Counted from the first letter of the stretch, positions 45,979-57,395 are shown. The stretch is 64,000 nucleotides of DNA from Oreohelix idahoensis (GCA_024509875.1 JAMPIV010008533.1:1-64000), one strand, 5' to 3'. The notes: generated by a model from the letters alone, not told the origin. Numbers and translations are program-made.

Positions 45979-46690
45979 ACCACAAGACGCGACTAGTATG
46001 AGGTTGTCTATGTACAGACCCCCCAGGAACCACAAGACGACTAGTATGAGGTTGTCTATGTACAGACCCCCCAGGAACCACAAGACGACTAGTATGAGGT
46101 TGTCTATGTACAGACCCCCCCAGGAACCACAAGACGACTAGTATGAGGTTGTCTATGTACAGACCCCCCAGGAACCACAAGACGACTAGTATGAGGTTGT
46201 CTATGTACAGACCCCCCAGGAACCACAAGACGACTAGTATGAGGTTGTCTATGTACAGACCCCCCAGGAACCACAAGACGACTAGTATGAGGTTGTCTAT
46301 GTACAGACCCCCCAGGAACCACAAGACGCGACTAGTATGAGGTTGTCTATGTACAGACCCCCCAGGAACCACAAGACGCGACTAGTATGAGGTTGTCTAT
46401 GTACAGACCCCCCAGGAACCACAAGACGCGACTAGTATGAGGTTGTCTATGTACAGACCCCCCAGGAACCACAAGACGACTAGTATGAGTTTGTCTATGT
46501 ACAGACCCCCCAGGAACCACAAGACGACTAGTATGAGGTTGTCTATGTACAGACCCCCCAGGAACCACAAGACGACTAGTATGAGGTTGTCTATGTACAG
46601 ACCCCCCAGGAACCACAAGACGACTAGTATGAGGTTGTCTATGTACAGACCCCCCAGGAACCACAAGACGACTAGTATGAGGTTGTCTAT
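45979..46690. repeat. 48-bp minisatellite, right part (about 14-15 units)
   Basis: Continuation of the array at 34,275. Some units carry an extra CG (gacgcgactag against gacgactag). The last unit runs into an R copy, and tatgaggttgtctatg in each unit is the R phrase tatgaggttgtgcatg, so the unit grew from the edge of R. Confidence 0.95.
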
Positions 46691-46833
46691 GGGTCTGGCA
46701 ACCTCATTATGTACAATAAACTGTCACAGAAACCACCACTACAAGATCACGTGACTGTTTGTTGTCGGGCTTCATGCAGGTGTGGTTCCATGCTCCGTAA
46801 GGAGCACTAAGGAAAATGATGATGAGCCTCAGG
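46672..46833 (+). repeat. Dispersed repeat R copy
   Basis: tatgaggttgtctatgggtc, tggcaacctcattatgtaca, cacagaaaccaccactacaa, ttcatgcaggtgtgg, ttccatgctccgtaaggagc, then aatgatgatga. Sense orientation, with its GAT tail running straight into the next array. Confidence 0.85.
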
Positions 46834-48505
46834 CTTTTGTTTACAGGCTCAGATTTTTGTTTACAGCCTCAAGTCTTTTGTTTACAGCTTCGGGCATTTT
46901 GCTTACAGCCTCAGACTTTTGTTTGCAGCCTCCAGCTTTTGTTAACAGACTCAGCTTTTGCCTACAGCCTCATACTTTTGCCTACAGCCTCATACTTTTG
47001 CCTACAGCCTCATCCTTTTGCCTACAGCCTCAATCTTTTGCCTACAGCCTCATACTTTTGCCTACAGCCTCAGTCTTTTGTTTACAGCCTCAACTTTTGC
47101 CTACAGCCTCAGACTTTTGTTTACAGCCTCAGGCTTTTGTTTACAGTCTGTATTTTGTTTACAGTCTGTATTTTGTTTACAGTATGTCTTTTGTTTACAG
47201 TCTGTCTTTTATTTACAGCCTCAGGCTTTTGTTTACAGCCTCAGACTTTTGTTTACAGCGTGTCTTTTGTTTACAGCCTCACGCTTTTGTTTACAGCCTG
47301 TCTTTTGTTTACAGCCTCAGGCTTTTGTTTACAGTCTGTCTTTTGTTTACAGTCTGTCTTTTGTTTACAGTCTGTCTTTTGTTTACAGCCTCAGGCTTTT
47401 GTTTACAGCCTGTCTTTTGTTTACAGCCTGTCTTTTGTTTACAGCCTCAGACATTTGTTTACAGCATGTCTTTTGTTTACAGCCTCACGCTTTTGTTTAC
47501 AGCCTGTCTTTTGTTTACAGCCTCAGGCTTTTGTTTACAGCCTCAGGCTTTTGTTTACACCCTGTCTTTTGTTTACAGCCTGTCTTTTGTTTACAGCCTT
47601 CTTTTGTTTACAACCTGTCTTTTGTTTACAGCCTCAGGCTTTTGTTTACAGCATGTCTTTTGTTTACAGCCTCACACTTTTGTTTACAGCCTGTCTTTTG
47701 TTTAAAGCCTGTCTTTTGTTTACAGCCTCAGGCTTTTGTTTACAGCCTCAGGCTTTTCTTTACAGCCTCACGCTTTTGTTTACAGGCTGTCTTTTGTTTA
47801 CAGCCTCAGGCTTTTGTTTACAGTCTGTCTTTTGTTTACAGCCTCAGGCTTTTGTTTACAGCCTCAGGCTTTTGTTTACAGTCTGTCTTTTGTTTACAGC
47901 CTCAGACTTTTGTTTACAGCATGTCTTTTGTTTACAGCCTCGCGCTTTTGTTTACAGCCTGTCTTTTATTTACAGCCTCAGACTTTTGTTTACAGCCTCA
48001 GGCTTTTGTTTACAGCCTGTCTTTTGTTTACAGCCTCAGACTTTTGTTTACAGCTTCAGGCTTTTGTTTACAGAATCAGACTTTTGTTTACAGCCTCAGA
48101 CTTTTGTTTACAGCTTCAGGATTCTCTTTACAGCATCAGGCTTTTGTTTACAGCCTCAGACTTTTGTTTACAGCCTGTCTTTTGTTTACAGCCTCAGGCT
48201 TTTGTTTACAGTCTGTCTTTTGTTTACAGCCTGTCTTTTATTTACAGCCTCAGGCTTTTGTTTACAGCCTCACGCTTTTGTTTACAGCCTCACGCTTTTG
48301 TTTACAGCCTGTCTTTTGTTTACAGCCTCAGGCTTTTGTTTACAGTCTGTCTTTTGTTTACAGTCTGTCTTTTGTTTACAGCCTCAGGCTTTTGTTTACA
48401 GTCTGTCTTTTGTTTACAGTCTGTCTTTTGTTTACAGCCTGTCTTTTGTTTACAGCCTGTCTTTTGTTTACAGCCTCAGGCTTTTGTTTACAGCTTCGCG
48501 CTTTT
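46834..48505. repeat. 18-20-bp minisatellite of about 85-90 copies with TTTTGTTTACAG in each unit
   Basis: Two main unit types, cctcaggcttttgtttacag (20 bp) and cctgtcttttgtttacag (18 bp), interspersed, with a cttttgcctacag variant at the left. All forward frames are largely open (Cys-Leu-Gln-Pro and Phe-Val-Tyr-Ser repeats up to 563 codons) and are not genes. Each unit ends in a pyrimidine-rich tract plus CAG, the form of a 3' splice site. Confidence 0.95.
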
Positions 48506-48614
48506 AGGAGCCATGCGCACACATGTATGCTTGTCGATGAAACATGAACGTATTCAAAAGTGGCCTAGCAAGTTCACGCTTTTCTAGAACCTCGCACAAC
48601 CTAATGCTGCCACC

Positions 48615-48622
48615 GTGTAGAG
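48615..48622. repeat. 8-bp target-site duplication of hAT MITE (left)
   Basis: gtgtagag, an exact match to 49,034-49,041. Confidence 0.9.
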
Positions 48623-49033
48623 CAGTGGTGGCCAAGTTAAGGTTGGCCGAGGGCCAGATTATGGTAAAGGGTAACACCAGAGGGCCAGACCTATAAAATC
48701 CTTAAAAAATAACGTTCTGAGATTTAGTTTTACATATATAATGAACCACGTACAGAAAGCAACGGCAAACTACTGTACTGCACATCTGCCAAGACATGTA
48801 TACCAGTCTTCGGACTGAAATTACTGTTTAAAAAATACAATGAATCTGTTGTTTTAATTTGATTTGTAATATGACATAATTATTTATTTCAAACATACAT
48901 TTGTGTGTCATTTCATTGTGAAGAGTGTGGCTTCAATCAACAATAAGAGGCCGACCAAAACAGGTTGGCGGGCCGGGTCAAAACTGGTTGGCGGGCCGGA
49001 TCTGGCCCGCGGGCCGTAGTTTGGCCACCGCTG
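48623..49033. mobile_element. hAT-type MITE, 411 bp
   Basis: The left end cagtggtggccaagtt and right end gtttggccaccgctg form imperfect terminal inverted repeats. Subterminal ggccgagggccag and ctggcccgcgggcc are related. A perfect 8-bp target duplication marks the hAT superfamily. No transposase frame, so non-autonomous. Confidence 0.92.
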
Positions 49034-49041
49034 GTGTAGAG
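49034..49041. repeat. 8-bp target-site duplication of hAT MITE (right)
   Basis: Second copy of gtgtagag. Confidence 0.9.
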
Positions 49042-49408
49042 CCAAGGTTCTTAACCGTTTGACACGATAATCTTTCCTTTACACTCATAGATATAGATTT
49101 TTTTTAAACGTGATGCGGGAGCCTACAAATAACTGAGCCCAGACGGGCTCTGACGTCAGTGTATATCATATCAAAATCCACTGAAATATATACGTCTGGT
49201 AATGCTCACACAATTTAATGAGGAAAACGCGGTCGTGACACAACGATGAACCAAGCAGACGTTTTTAATAACAGACCTCATCATGTGCAACAGACTGCTA
49301 CAGCAACCAATGCTTTAACAGCACGTGAATGTTTTGGTGCATGTTTCCTACAAGGGGAGCATTCGCAGTGGTGTCCGCATGCTCCAACGGAAGCACAATG
49401 TAAAATGA
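49042..49408. other. Unassigned DNA
   Basis: Nothing recognised between the MITE and the large 48-bp array. Confidence 0.4.
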
Positions 49409-52400
49409 ATAAATGAACTGTTGAGAAGAATAAAGTTTATACACACGACAACCTGAATAAATGAACTGTTGAGCAGAATAAAGTTTATACACACGACAAC
49501 CTGAATAAATGAACTGTTGAGCTGAATAAAGTTTATACACACGACAACCTGAATAAATGAACTGTTGAGCTGAATAAAGTTTATACACACGACAACCTGA
49601 ATAAATGAACTGTTGAGCAGAATAATGTTTATACACACGACAACCTGAATAAATGAACTGTTGAGCAGAATAAAGTTTATACACACGACAACCTGAATAA
49701 ATGAAATGTTGAGCAGAATAATGTTTATACACACGACAACCTGAATAAATGAACTGTTGAGCTGAATAAAGTTTATACACACGACAACATGAATAAATGA
49801 ACTGTTGAGTTGAATAAAGTTTATACACACGACAACCTGAATAAATGAACTGTTGAGCAGAATAAAGTTTATACACACGACAACCTGAATAAATGAACTG
49901 TTGAGCTGAATAAAGTTTATACACACGACAACCTGAATAAATGAACTGTTGAGCTGAATAAAGTTTATACACACACGACAACCTGAATAAATGAACTGTT
50001 GAGCTGAATAAAGTTTATACACACGACAACCTGAATAAATGAACTGTTGAGTTGAATAAAGTTTATACACACGACAACCTGAATAAATGAACTGTTGAGT
50101 TGAATAAAGTTTATACACACGACAACCTGAATAAATGAACTGTTGAGCTGAATAAAGTTTATACACACAACAACCTGAATAAATGAACTGTTGAGCTGAA
50201 TAAAGTTTATACACACACAACATAATATAAATGAACTGTTGAGTTGAATAAAGTTTATACACATGACAACCTGAATAAATGAACTGTTGAGTTGAATAAA
50301 GTTTATACACACATGACAACCTGAATATATGAACTGTTGAGCTGAATAAAGTTTATACACACGACAACCTGAATAAATGAACTGTTGAGCAGAATAAAGT
50401 TTATACACACGACAACCTGAATAAATGAACTGTTGATCAGAATAAAGTTTATACACACGACAACCTGAATAAATGAACTTGAGCAGAATAATGTTTATAC
50501 ACACGACAGACAACCTGAATAAATGAACTGTTGAGTTGAATAAAGTTTACACACACGACAACCTGAATAAATGAACTTGAGCAGAATAATGTTTATACAC
50601 ACCACAACCTGAATAAATGAACTGTTGATCAGAATAATGTCTATACACACGACAACCTGAATAAATGAACTGTTGAGCTGAATAAAGTTTATACACACGA
50701 CAACCTGAATAAATGAACTGTTGAGCAGAATAATGTTTATACACACGACAACCTGAATAAATGAACTGTTGAGCAGAATAAAGTTTATACACACGACAAC
50801 CTGAATAAATGAAATGTTGAGCAGAATAATGTTTATACACACGACAACCTGAATAAATGAACTGTTGAGCAGAATAAAGTTTATACACACGACAACCTGA
50901 ATAAATGAAATGTTGAGCAGAATAAAGTTTATACACACAACAACCTGAATAAATGAACTGTTGAGCAGAATAAAGTTTATACACACGACAACCTGAATAA
51001 ATGAACTGTTGAGCTGAAAAAAGTTTATACACACAACAACCTGAATAAATGAACTGTTGAGCTGAATAAATTTTATACACACGACAACCTGAATAAATGA
51101 ACTGTTGAGCTGAATAAAGTTTATACACACACGACAACCTGAATAAATGAACTGTTGAGTTGAATAAAGTTTATACACACGACAACCTGAATAAATGAAC
51201 TGTTGAGTTGAATAAAGTTTATACACACGACAACCTAAATAAATGAACTGTTGAGCTGAATAAAGTTTATACACACACGACAACCTGAATATATGAACTG
51301 TTGAGCTGAATAAAGTTTATACACACGAGAACCTGAATAAATGAACTGTTGATCAGAATAAAGTTTATACACACGACAACCTGAATAAATGAACTTGAGC
51401 AGAATAATGTTTATACACACGACAGACAACCTGAATAAATGAACTGTTGAGCTGAATAAAGTTTATACACACGACAACCTGAATAAATGAACTTGAGCTG
51501 AATAAAGTTTATACACGCAACAACCTGAAGAAATGAACTTGAGCTGAATAAAGTTTATACACACAACAACCTGAAGAAATGAACTTGAGCTGAATAAAGT
51601 TTATACACACAACAACCTGAAGAAATGAACTTGAGCTGAATAAAGTTTATACACACAACAACCTGAATAAATGAACTTGAGCTGAATAAAGTTTATACAC
51701 ACAACAACCTGAAGAAATGAACTTGAGCTGAATAAAGTTATACACACAACAACCTGAATAAATGAACTGTTGAGCTGAATAAAGTTTATACACACAACAA
51801 CCTGAAGAAATGAACTTGAGCTTAATAAAGTTTATACACACGACAACCTGAATAAATGAACTGTTGAGCAGAATAAAGTTTATACACACAACAACCTTAA
51901 TAAATGAACTGTTGAGCAGAATAATGTTTATACACACAACAACCTGAATAAATGAACTGTTGAGCTGAATAAAGTTTATACACACGACAACCTGAATAAA
52001 TGAACTGTTGAACTGAATAAAGTTTATACACATGACAACCTGAATAAATGAACTGTTGAGCAGAATAAAGTTTATACACACGACAACCTGAATAAATGAA
52101 CTTGAGCTGAATAAAGTTTATACACACAACAACCTGAATAAATGAACTTGAGCTGAATAAAGTTTATACACACAACAACCTGAATAAATGAACTTGAGCT
52201 GAATAAAGTTTATACACACGACAACCTGAATAAATGAACTTGAGCTGAATAAAGTTTATACACACAACAACCTGAATAAATGAAATGTTGAGCTGAATAA
52301 AGTTTATACACACTACAACCTGAATAAATGAACTGTTGATCATAATAAAGTTTATACACACAACAACCTGAATAAATGAACTGTTGAGCAGAATAAAGTT

Positions 52401-52752
52401 TATACACACAACAACCTGAATAAATGAACTGTTGAGCAGAATAAAGTTTATACACACAACAACCTGAATAAATGAACTGTTGAGCAGAATAAAGTTTATA
52501 CATACGACAACCTGAATAAATGAACTGTTGAGCAGAATAAAGTTTATACACACGACAACCTGAATAAATGAACTGTTGAGCAGAATAAAGTTTATACACA
52601 TGACAACCCGAATAAGTGAACTGTTGAGAAGAATAAAGTTTATACACTCGACAACCTGAATAAATAAACTGTTGAGCAGAATAAAGTTTATACACATGAC
52701 AACCTGAATAAATGAGCTGTTGAGCACAATAAAGTTTATACACACAACAACC
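49409..52752. repeat. 47-48-bp minisatellite, about 70 copies, two AATAAA per unit
   Basis: Unit contains gaataaatgaactgttgagc then agaataaagtttatacacac and acaacct. Common variants: gcagaa/gctgaa, a 4-bp-shorter form (gaacttgagc) concentrated at 51,480-52,260, and acaaca for acgaca. Most units are close to a multiple of 3, so minus-strand frames of up to 323 codons stay open (Tyr-Lys-Leu-Tyr and Ile-Asn-Phe-Ile repeats); these are artefacts. The array abuts the tail side of the R copy at 52,753. Confidence 0.95.
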
Positions 52753-52980
52753 CAAATAATCATTATCATCATTGTCTTTGCGCTGCTCGTGGATCATGTA
52801 GTCACCACTGTTGTGTCCTCTTACAGGAAGCCTGCACCAAACATTCACATGTTCTTGTAGCGGTGGTTTTCTGTGGCAATTTATTAACCATGATGAAGTT
52901 GTCAGTGTCATGCACAACCTAATATTAGTTGCCTTGTACGACACGCCTGAGGGTGTAGTATGTGACTGTCCAGAGACCAA
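52753..52980 (-). repeat. Dispersed repeat R, nearly complete copy
   Basis: Antisense: attatcatcattg (tail), ctcgtggatcatg, tcaccactgttgtgtcctct, aggaagcctgcaccaaacat, tcttgtagcggtggttttct, atgcacaacctaatattagt and ttgtacgacacgcctgaggg. Its tail faces the 48-bp array. Confidence 0.88.
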
Positions 52981-53452
52981 CGGGAACTACACGGGGAAAT
53001 CTAAATAATAATTTTAAATCACAATAAATATTTGGCGCCAATTAGATGTGGCGCCTCAAACTGTCCACTGTTGCCGAATATGTGTGTACATATGTGTGCG
53101 TGTTCTTCAGTGCTGTCATTTCGTATCTTACGATGGGGTTACTTTTTTAACACATCTCGAAAAGCCAGAATCGCGTATAGTTTATAGTCTAGTCCCGGAA
53201 GTGTGGTTGAGCAAACTAGTATGTTAAGGTAAGTAAGAGGATGAGTGAGTGAGTGAGTGAGTGAGTGAGTGAGTGAGTGAGTGAGTGAGTAGGTGAGTGA
53301 GCTTGAGTAAACTAGTATGTTAAGGTAAGTAAGAGGATAAAAGAGTGAGTGAGTGCTGTCTTCTACAAGTGGCATTGCTCTCTGTGTAATAAATGTCAAA
53401 GAACAGTCACGAGAAATTGTGTTATCTTTGCTATTTCCGCTTAAGTGCATGA
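52981..53452. repeat. Unassigned DNA with a (GAGT)n array
   Basis: gagtgagtgagtgagtgagt at about 53,243-53,300. The flanking phrase aaactagtatgttaaggtaa occurs on both sides (53,213 and 53,308), showing local duplication. Otherwise nothing recognised. Confidence 0.7.
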
Positions 53453-53870
53453 CGTTTATTTCATAAATGGACGCTTGCGCAGAACAGAAGGATTGCAATG
53501 GCATGACAAGATCACTAATGTGGAACTAATGGACAAGAACCAGTGGAATTTATGACAAGAACCAGTGGAATTTATGACAAGAACCAGTGGAACTGATGAT
53601 AAGAACCAATGGAGCAAGAGACGAGAAAGAAAAGATGAAGAAGGATAAGGTACACGATGGTGAAACTTCTTGACAGCACTACAAGACAATCCTTCTTCTG
53701 GAACCCACATGGTGAGACAGGTAGAGAAAGACAGAAACATACACGGAAAAGAAAAGTGAAGACATGACTTAAATAGATAAAGAAGACACAGCAAGACCTT
53801 GTGCCGATGGCACTGGAAGAAGGACCTGGCAGACATTTATTAAAGCCATGCTCCATATGAGCTGAACGTC
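53453..53870 (+). pseudogene. LINE family 2, C-terminal fragment
   Basis: Plus strand: LRRTEGLQWHDKITNVEL, then a short internal duplication of accagtggaatttatgacaa, then a degenerate DSTTRQSFFWNPHG and the Arg-rich tail, ending near alanine-glutamate-rich codons and a GAT run at 53,873-53,894. The order matches the reference copy at 28,890-29,235. Frameshifted. Confidence 0.75.
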
Positions 53871-53894
53871 AATGATGATGATGATGATGATGAC

Positions 53895-54150
53895 GTTAAA
53901 GAAAGTAACACTTTTAGAACCCAGACTGCATGAACTACTTTCTAATACATTCATTAAGGAAAGGCTGTTCTGCTTATTTATACATCATACGAACATAATA
54001 TTGTTTGCCAGACGTCAGTAAATTTAACCTGGCCAAGACGTAGGCGTTAAGGTGTTAATAAAAGATTTACGTCAAACACAAGGAGACTGGGCGTAGATAT
54101 ACAGACTGAGAGTAGAGAAATTAGATGATATCTAATGATAAAATAATATC
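53895..54150. other. Unassigned DNA
   Basis: The stretch 53,975-54,055 (acataatattgtttgccaga, cctggccaagacg) is homologous to 55,390-55,455, so it belongs to a dispersed or locally duplicated sequence. No gene. Confidence 0.4.
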
Positions 54151-54355
54151 TAATGATAAAATGTCTGCTGAACATCTGCTTCAAAGATGCCCAACATATG
54201 TGGAACACAGAAAGCGCACATGGCCGACACCAGTACAATTCATGGAAAAGCGGAGATTCAAATAGCCTCAAACTGACTAGCCTACTGCTGTTTTTGAAAA
54301 CATTCAAGCAGACGGCTGAGAGTGTACGAAGAAGAAGAAGAAGAAGAAAGAAAAT
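54150..54355 (+). pseudogene. LINE ORF2 C-terminal end (another family)
   Basis: MSAEHLLQRCPTYVEHRKRT then WPTPVQFMEKRRFK, two in-frame stops, and PTAVFENIQADG before a stop, followed by gaagaagaagaagaagaaag. The HLLQ-CP and TWPT pattern is the extreme C-terminus of a common metazoan non-LTR element class. Fragment only, 5'-truncated, with a GAA-type tail. Confidence 0.65.
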
Positions 54356-54600
54356 ATGATATCTTGATGATGCAGACGAAAGATATACTGATTTTTGTCT
54401 TAACTGATCACATCATCGTCGTCATGAACATTGCCAAGTTCAGCAATAATAATGAACATTATTATTTTTATTCTTTACCATAATATGGAGTTTGGGTCTT
54501 TGAATGTACAAATATATGTGCCGTGACAGTGTATTCGTCGTTCAAGGCGTGCAAGTTTCACACGCAAGTCATTAGCACATCATCAAACAAGCAGTTACCA
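54356..54600. other. Unassigned DNA
   Basis: Nothing recognised. Confidence 0.35.
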
Positions 54601-55960
54601 TAGTTACAGTGACACACGCACACAAATATATGTATAACCAACAGTATGTCAAGCATGACACAATAGGGTGTCAAGGATGAGTGAGTGGATGAGAGAGTGG
54701 TACGTCGTGGGTGAGCGACTAGATAAACAGTAAGTACTATATCAAGGATGAATGAGTGGATGAGCAAGCAATAGTCAAATGTGGAGTTAGTTTTATGTCA
54801 AAATAAGAAAACATAATGTCAAGGATGGGGGAGTGTTATGTCAAGATAAGGAAAAATAACATCAAGGATGAGAGAATTGTATGTCAAGATAAGAAAAAAA
54901 TTGTAAAGAATGAGAGAGTATTATGATGTCAGGGTAAGAAAACATACTGTCAAGAATGAGTCAAAATAAGAAAACATGAAGTGAAGGACGACATAGTTTT
55001 ATGTCAAGGTAAAAAAATACATAATATCAAGGATGAGAGAGTTTTATGTCAAAATAACAAAACACAATGTCAAGGCGCTATAAGTGGGAAGATAACATCA
55101 AGAGATGGACAGGAAAGAGTCTATCAGAGTGTACCACCAAGACAAGAGACAGAAGACGTTGGAGATCCATTACAGCCAACCTTCGTTGTGGAGATGGCAA
55201 CTGATGATGATGATGAATGTCAAGGATGAGAGAGTTTTATGTCAAAATAACAAAACATAATGTCAAGGATGAGAGTTTTCTGACAAGATAAAAAAGAAAA
55301 TGTCACGGTTAGGGTGTTTTATGTGAAGACAAAAAAACATAATGTCAAAGATAAGAGCAGTATGTCAAGGGTTTATAAATCATATAAACATAATATTTTT
55401 TGCCAGACATAGTAAATGGACCTGGCCAGAACTTTGGCTGTTAAGTTATCACTAATTAAAAAAACATAATGTCAAGGATGAGAACAGTATGTCAAAGGTG
55501 AGCAAGTGTATGACAACAATTTGTCAAAATGACCGTGAATATATGAAACATGTATGTCAATGATAAAACTTTTGTGTCACGGATGACAAAGTAGTATGTC
55601 AAGGATGACAAAGTAGTATATCAAGGATGACAAAGTAGTATATCAAGGATGACAAAGTAGTATATCAAGGATGACAAAGTAGTATATCAAGGATGAGAGT
55701 GTGAGTAAAATATGTTAATGTTGAGAGAAGTATGTGAAGGCTTAGATCAGCATGCCGATGGTGATCAACTGGATGAGACAGTATTTCAAGGATGAGACAG
55801 TATTTAAAGAGGGAAAAGTGGTTGAGACAGTAGTATGTCGAGGGTGAAAGAGTGAACGTCAGCAGTATTTCAAGTGAAGGATAAGTGCAGAGTGGATATG
55901 AGAGTAGTATGTCAAAGGTGAAGATGTGACTAAGCGAATGTGTGAAGGTGCACAAATGTT
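54601..55960. repeat. Degenerate tandem region (GTCAAGGATGAG type)
   Basis: Repeated gtcaaggatgagagagtttt and atgtcaaaataagaaaacat at irregular 40-60-bp spacing, with a regular core of about five 23-bp units (aaggatgacaaagtagtata) at 55,570-55,690. A LINE fragment is inserted at 55,076-55,215. Confidence 0.85.
55076..55215 (+). pseudogene. LINE family 5, 3' end, inserted in the tandem region
   Basis: Plus strand: KWEDNIKRW-type start (aagtgggaagataacatcaa), WTG-like gatggacaggaaagagtcta, then QETEDVGDPLQPTFVVEMA, and a gatgatgatgat tail. It is flanked by aatgtcaagg at 55,066-55,075 and 55,216-55,225, a likely target duplication, although that word also occurs in the surrounding repeat. Confidence 0.8.
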
Positions 55961-56084
55961 TTTGAGGTAAAAAGATGAATGAAAAACGTAGTAATTGAAA
56001 ATCAGTGAACGAATTTCTGAATTAATAAATATCACATTTGATAACTTTTAAAACACTCAAAGTAAATCATTTTGCACTAAATCT
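55961..56084. other. Unassigned DNA
   Basis: AT-rich, nothing recognised. Confidence 0.35.
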
Positions 56085-56510
56085 TAAATAGATCCGCTGC
56101 CATCTTTACATCGAAGGTCTCTGCAATGTATCTCCAAGGTCTTCTGTCTCTTGTCTTGATGTGTGCCAGCTGATAGCGTTTGATGGCCTTTCGTGTGCCT
56201 CTGTTGATGTCACTTATTGCCTTGTATTCCTCTAGCACGTTTGCCTTCAAGTCTTTCTTCCATTTTGGTTTTCGGCAAAGTGAATATTACAAAAATATTG
56301 TATATGTCTCATCTGTATCTCATTCCTTATTACTCTTATCATTCATATCTTTTTTTTTATCCCCTCTTTATTTGTTTCCTTTTATTTGTATGAGATGTGC
56401 CCCATTCTTCTACACATCCACATCTCTTGGGCTTCAATTCTTTCTCGTAACTGTTTTTCCACTGTCCATGTTTCTAAACCATACAGTAATGACGCATTGA
56501 ACTAAATAGA
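56085..56510 (-). pseudogene. LINE family 5, C-terminal fragment with single-copy LLYGLETWT motif
   Basis: Minus strand from 56,510: ASLLYGLETWTVEKQLRE, RIEAQEMWMCRRMGHISY, then shifted frames through the fragment seen at 31,007-31,260 (caagacaagagacagaagac region). The LETWT region (gtccatgtttctaaaccata on the plus strand) is single-copy here. It is therefore the unexpanded counterpart of the 34-bp minisatellite at 32,835-34,055. Confidence 0.78.
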
Positions 56511-57029
56511 TACCACAATGTAGAAGGGAAAAAATCTATATTACTAGTTCAATGAAGGAATTAAAAAGGCATATTATCACAAACACCTCATACAAGAAAT
56601 AAGCTGCTTACCGTATTTTTAGGCCTAGCATCCGCTACTGTAAGCATTAGCAAGACACAAACACAAGCAGGTAAAAATACCGACGAATACGTGGATACGA
56701 CCCGTCCGCACTCCATGTTGGCTTCTGTATTCACTGACCAGCAGCTGCCGAGAAATGACTGCCACCAACGTCGGAGTTGCTGCTGACGATGGATGTTGTG
56801 ATGGCGCCGGTTACAGCCTCCTCACCTTGCCTATGGTAGGGAGAGACACACAGACAAGCAAGACGTGAGATCACAAATATTGATTTTTCCTTCGCTGTTG
56901 CAACCGGTTTGAGAACGGATAGTAAATTGGTATGTGATTACTGTTGAGAGGAATTACAATGACTTACATATCCGATCCATTTACTAGTTACCGCAGAACA
57001 GATTGTTCAAAATTATCAACATCTTTACT
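56511..57029. other. Unassigned DNA
   Basis: Nothing recognised. Confidence 0.4.
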
Positions 57030-57395
57030 ATGTTGCCAAAGGAGCATAGGCCTTCAACAAACTCATGGCAGGTGTTCCTGTCCAGTACCATCAGCTATAA
57101 GTCTTTCTCATAATTTTCATTTTTCTTGTGTTTTCTATCTCCCTCTATCTCTCGTACTCTAGGAAGTCAAGAAGAAACACTGTCTTGTAATGCTATCAAC
57201 AGGTTACGTGCACGTGTTTCCTACTGGAGTCTAACATCTTCTTCCCATCATTTATTCCACCGGTACTTTTCTGGTTCTTGTCATCGGTTAAAAATTGGTG
57301 ATCTTTCGCACCATTTCAATCCGGGGATTTAACGCAAGCACCCATTTATGAAAGTCTGTAACTTGTTTATTGTTGTTTTTGTTGTACTTCAGGTT
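57030..57395 (-). pseudogene. LINE family 2 C-terminal fragment, part downstream of a nested LINE
   Basis: Minus strand: acaacaaaaacaacaataaa, ctttcataaatgggtgcttg, ccagaaaagtaccggtggaa, cctgttgatagcattacaag, and gagggagatagaaaacacaa, in the order of the reference copy 28,860-29,235. Decayed. Continues at 58,105-58,190 beyond the inserted LINE. Confidence 0.75.

Noticed and set aside
45974..46754. Frames of 65-132 codons on both strands (Arg-Pro-Pro-Arg-Asn repeats)
   Set aside because: Translation of the 48-bp array on both strands; no gene.
46782..48587. Plus-strand frames of 283-563 codons
   Set aside because: Translations of the 18-20-bp array (Phe-Val-Tyr-Ser and Cys-Leu-Gln-Pro repeats) in several frames at once. 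Nothing suggests selection on protein.
49298..52980. Minus-strand frames of 144-323 codons with Tyr-Lys-Leu-Tyr or Ile-Asn-Phe-Ile repeats
   Set aside because: The 47-48-bp unit is mostly a multiple of 3 and lacks stops. Frames switch with each indel, and both alternative frames are open too.
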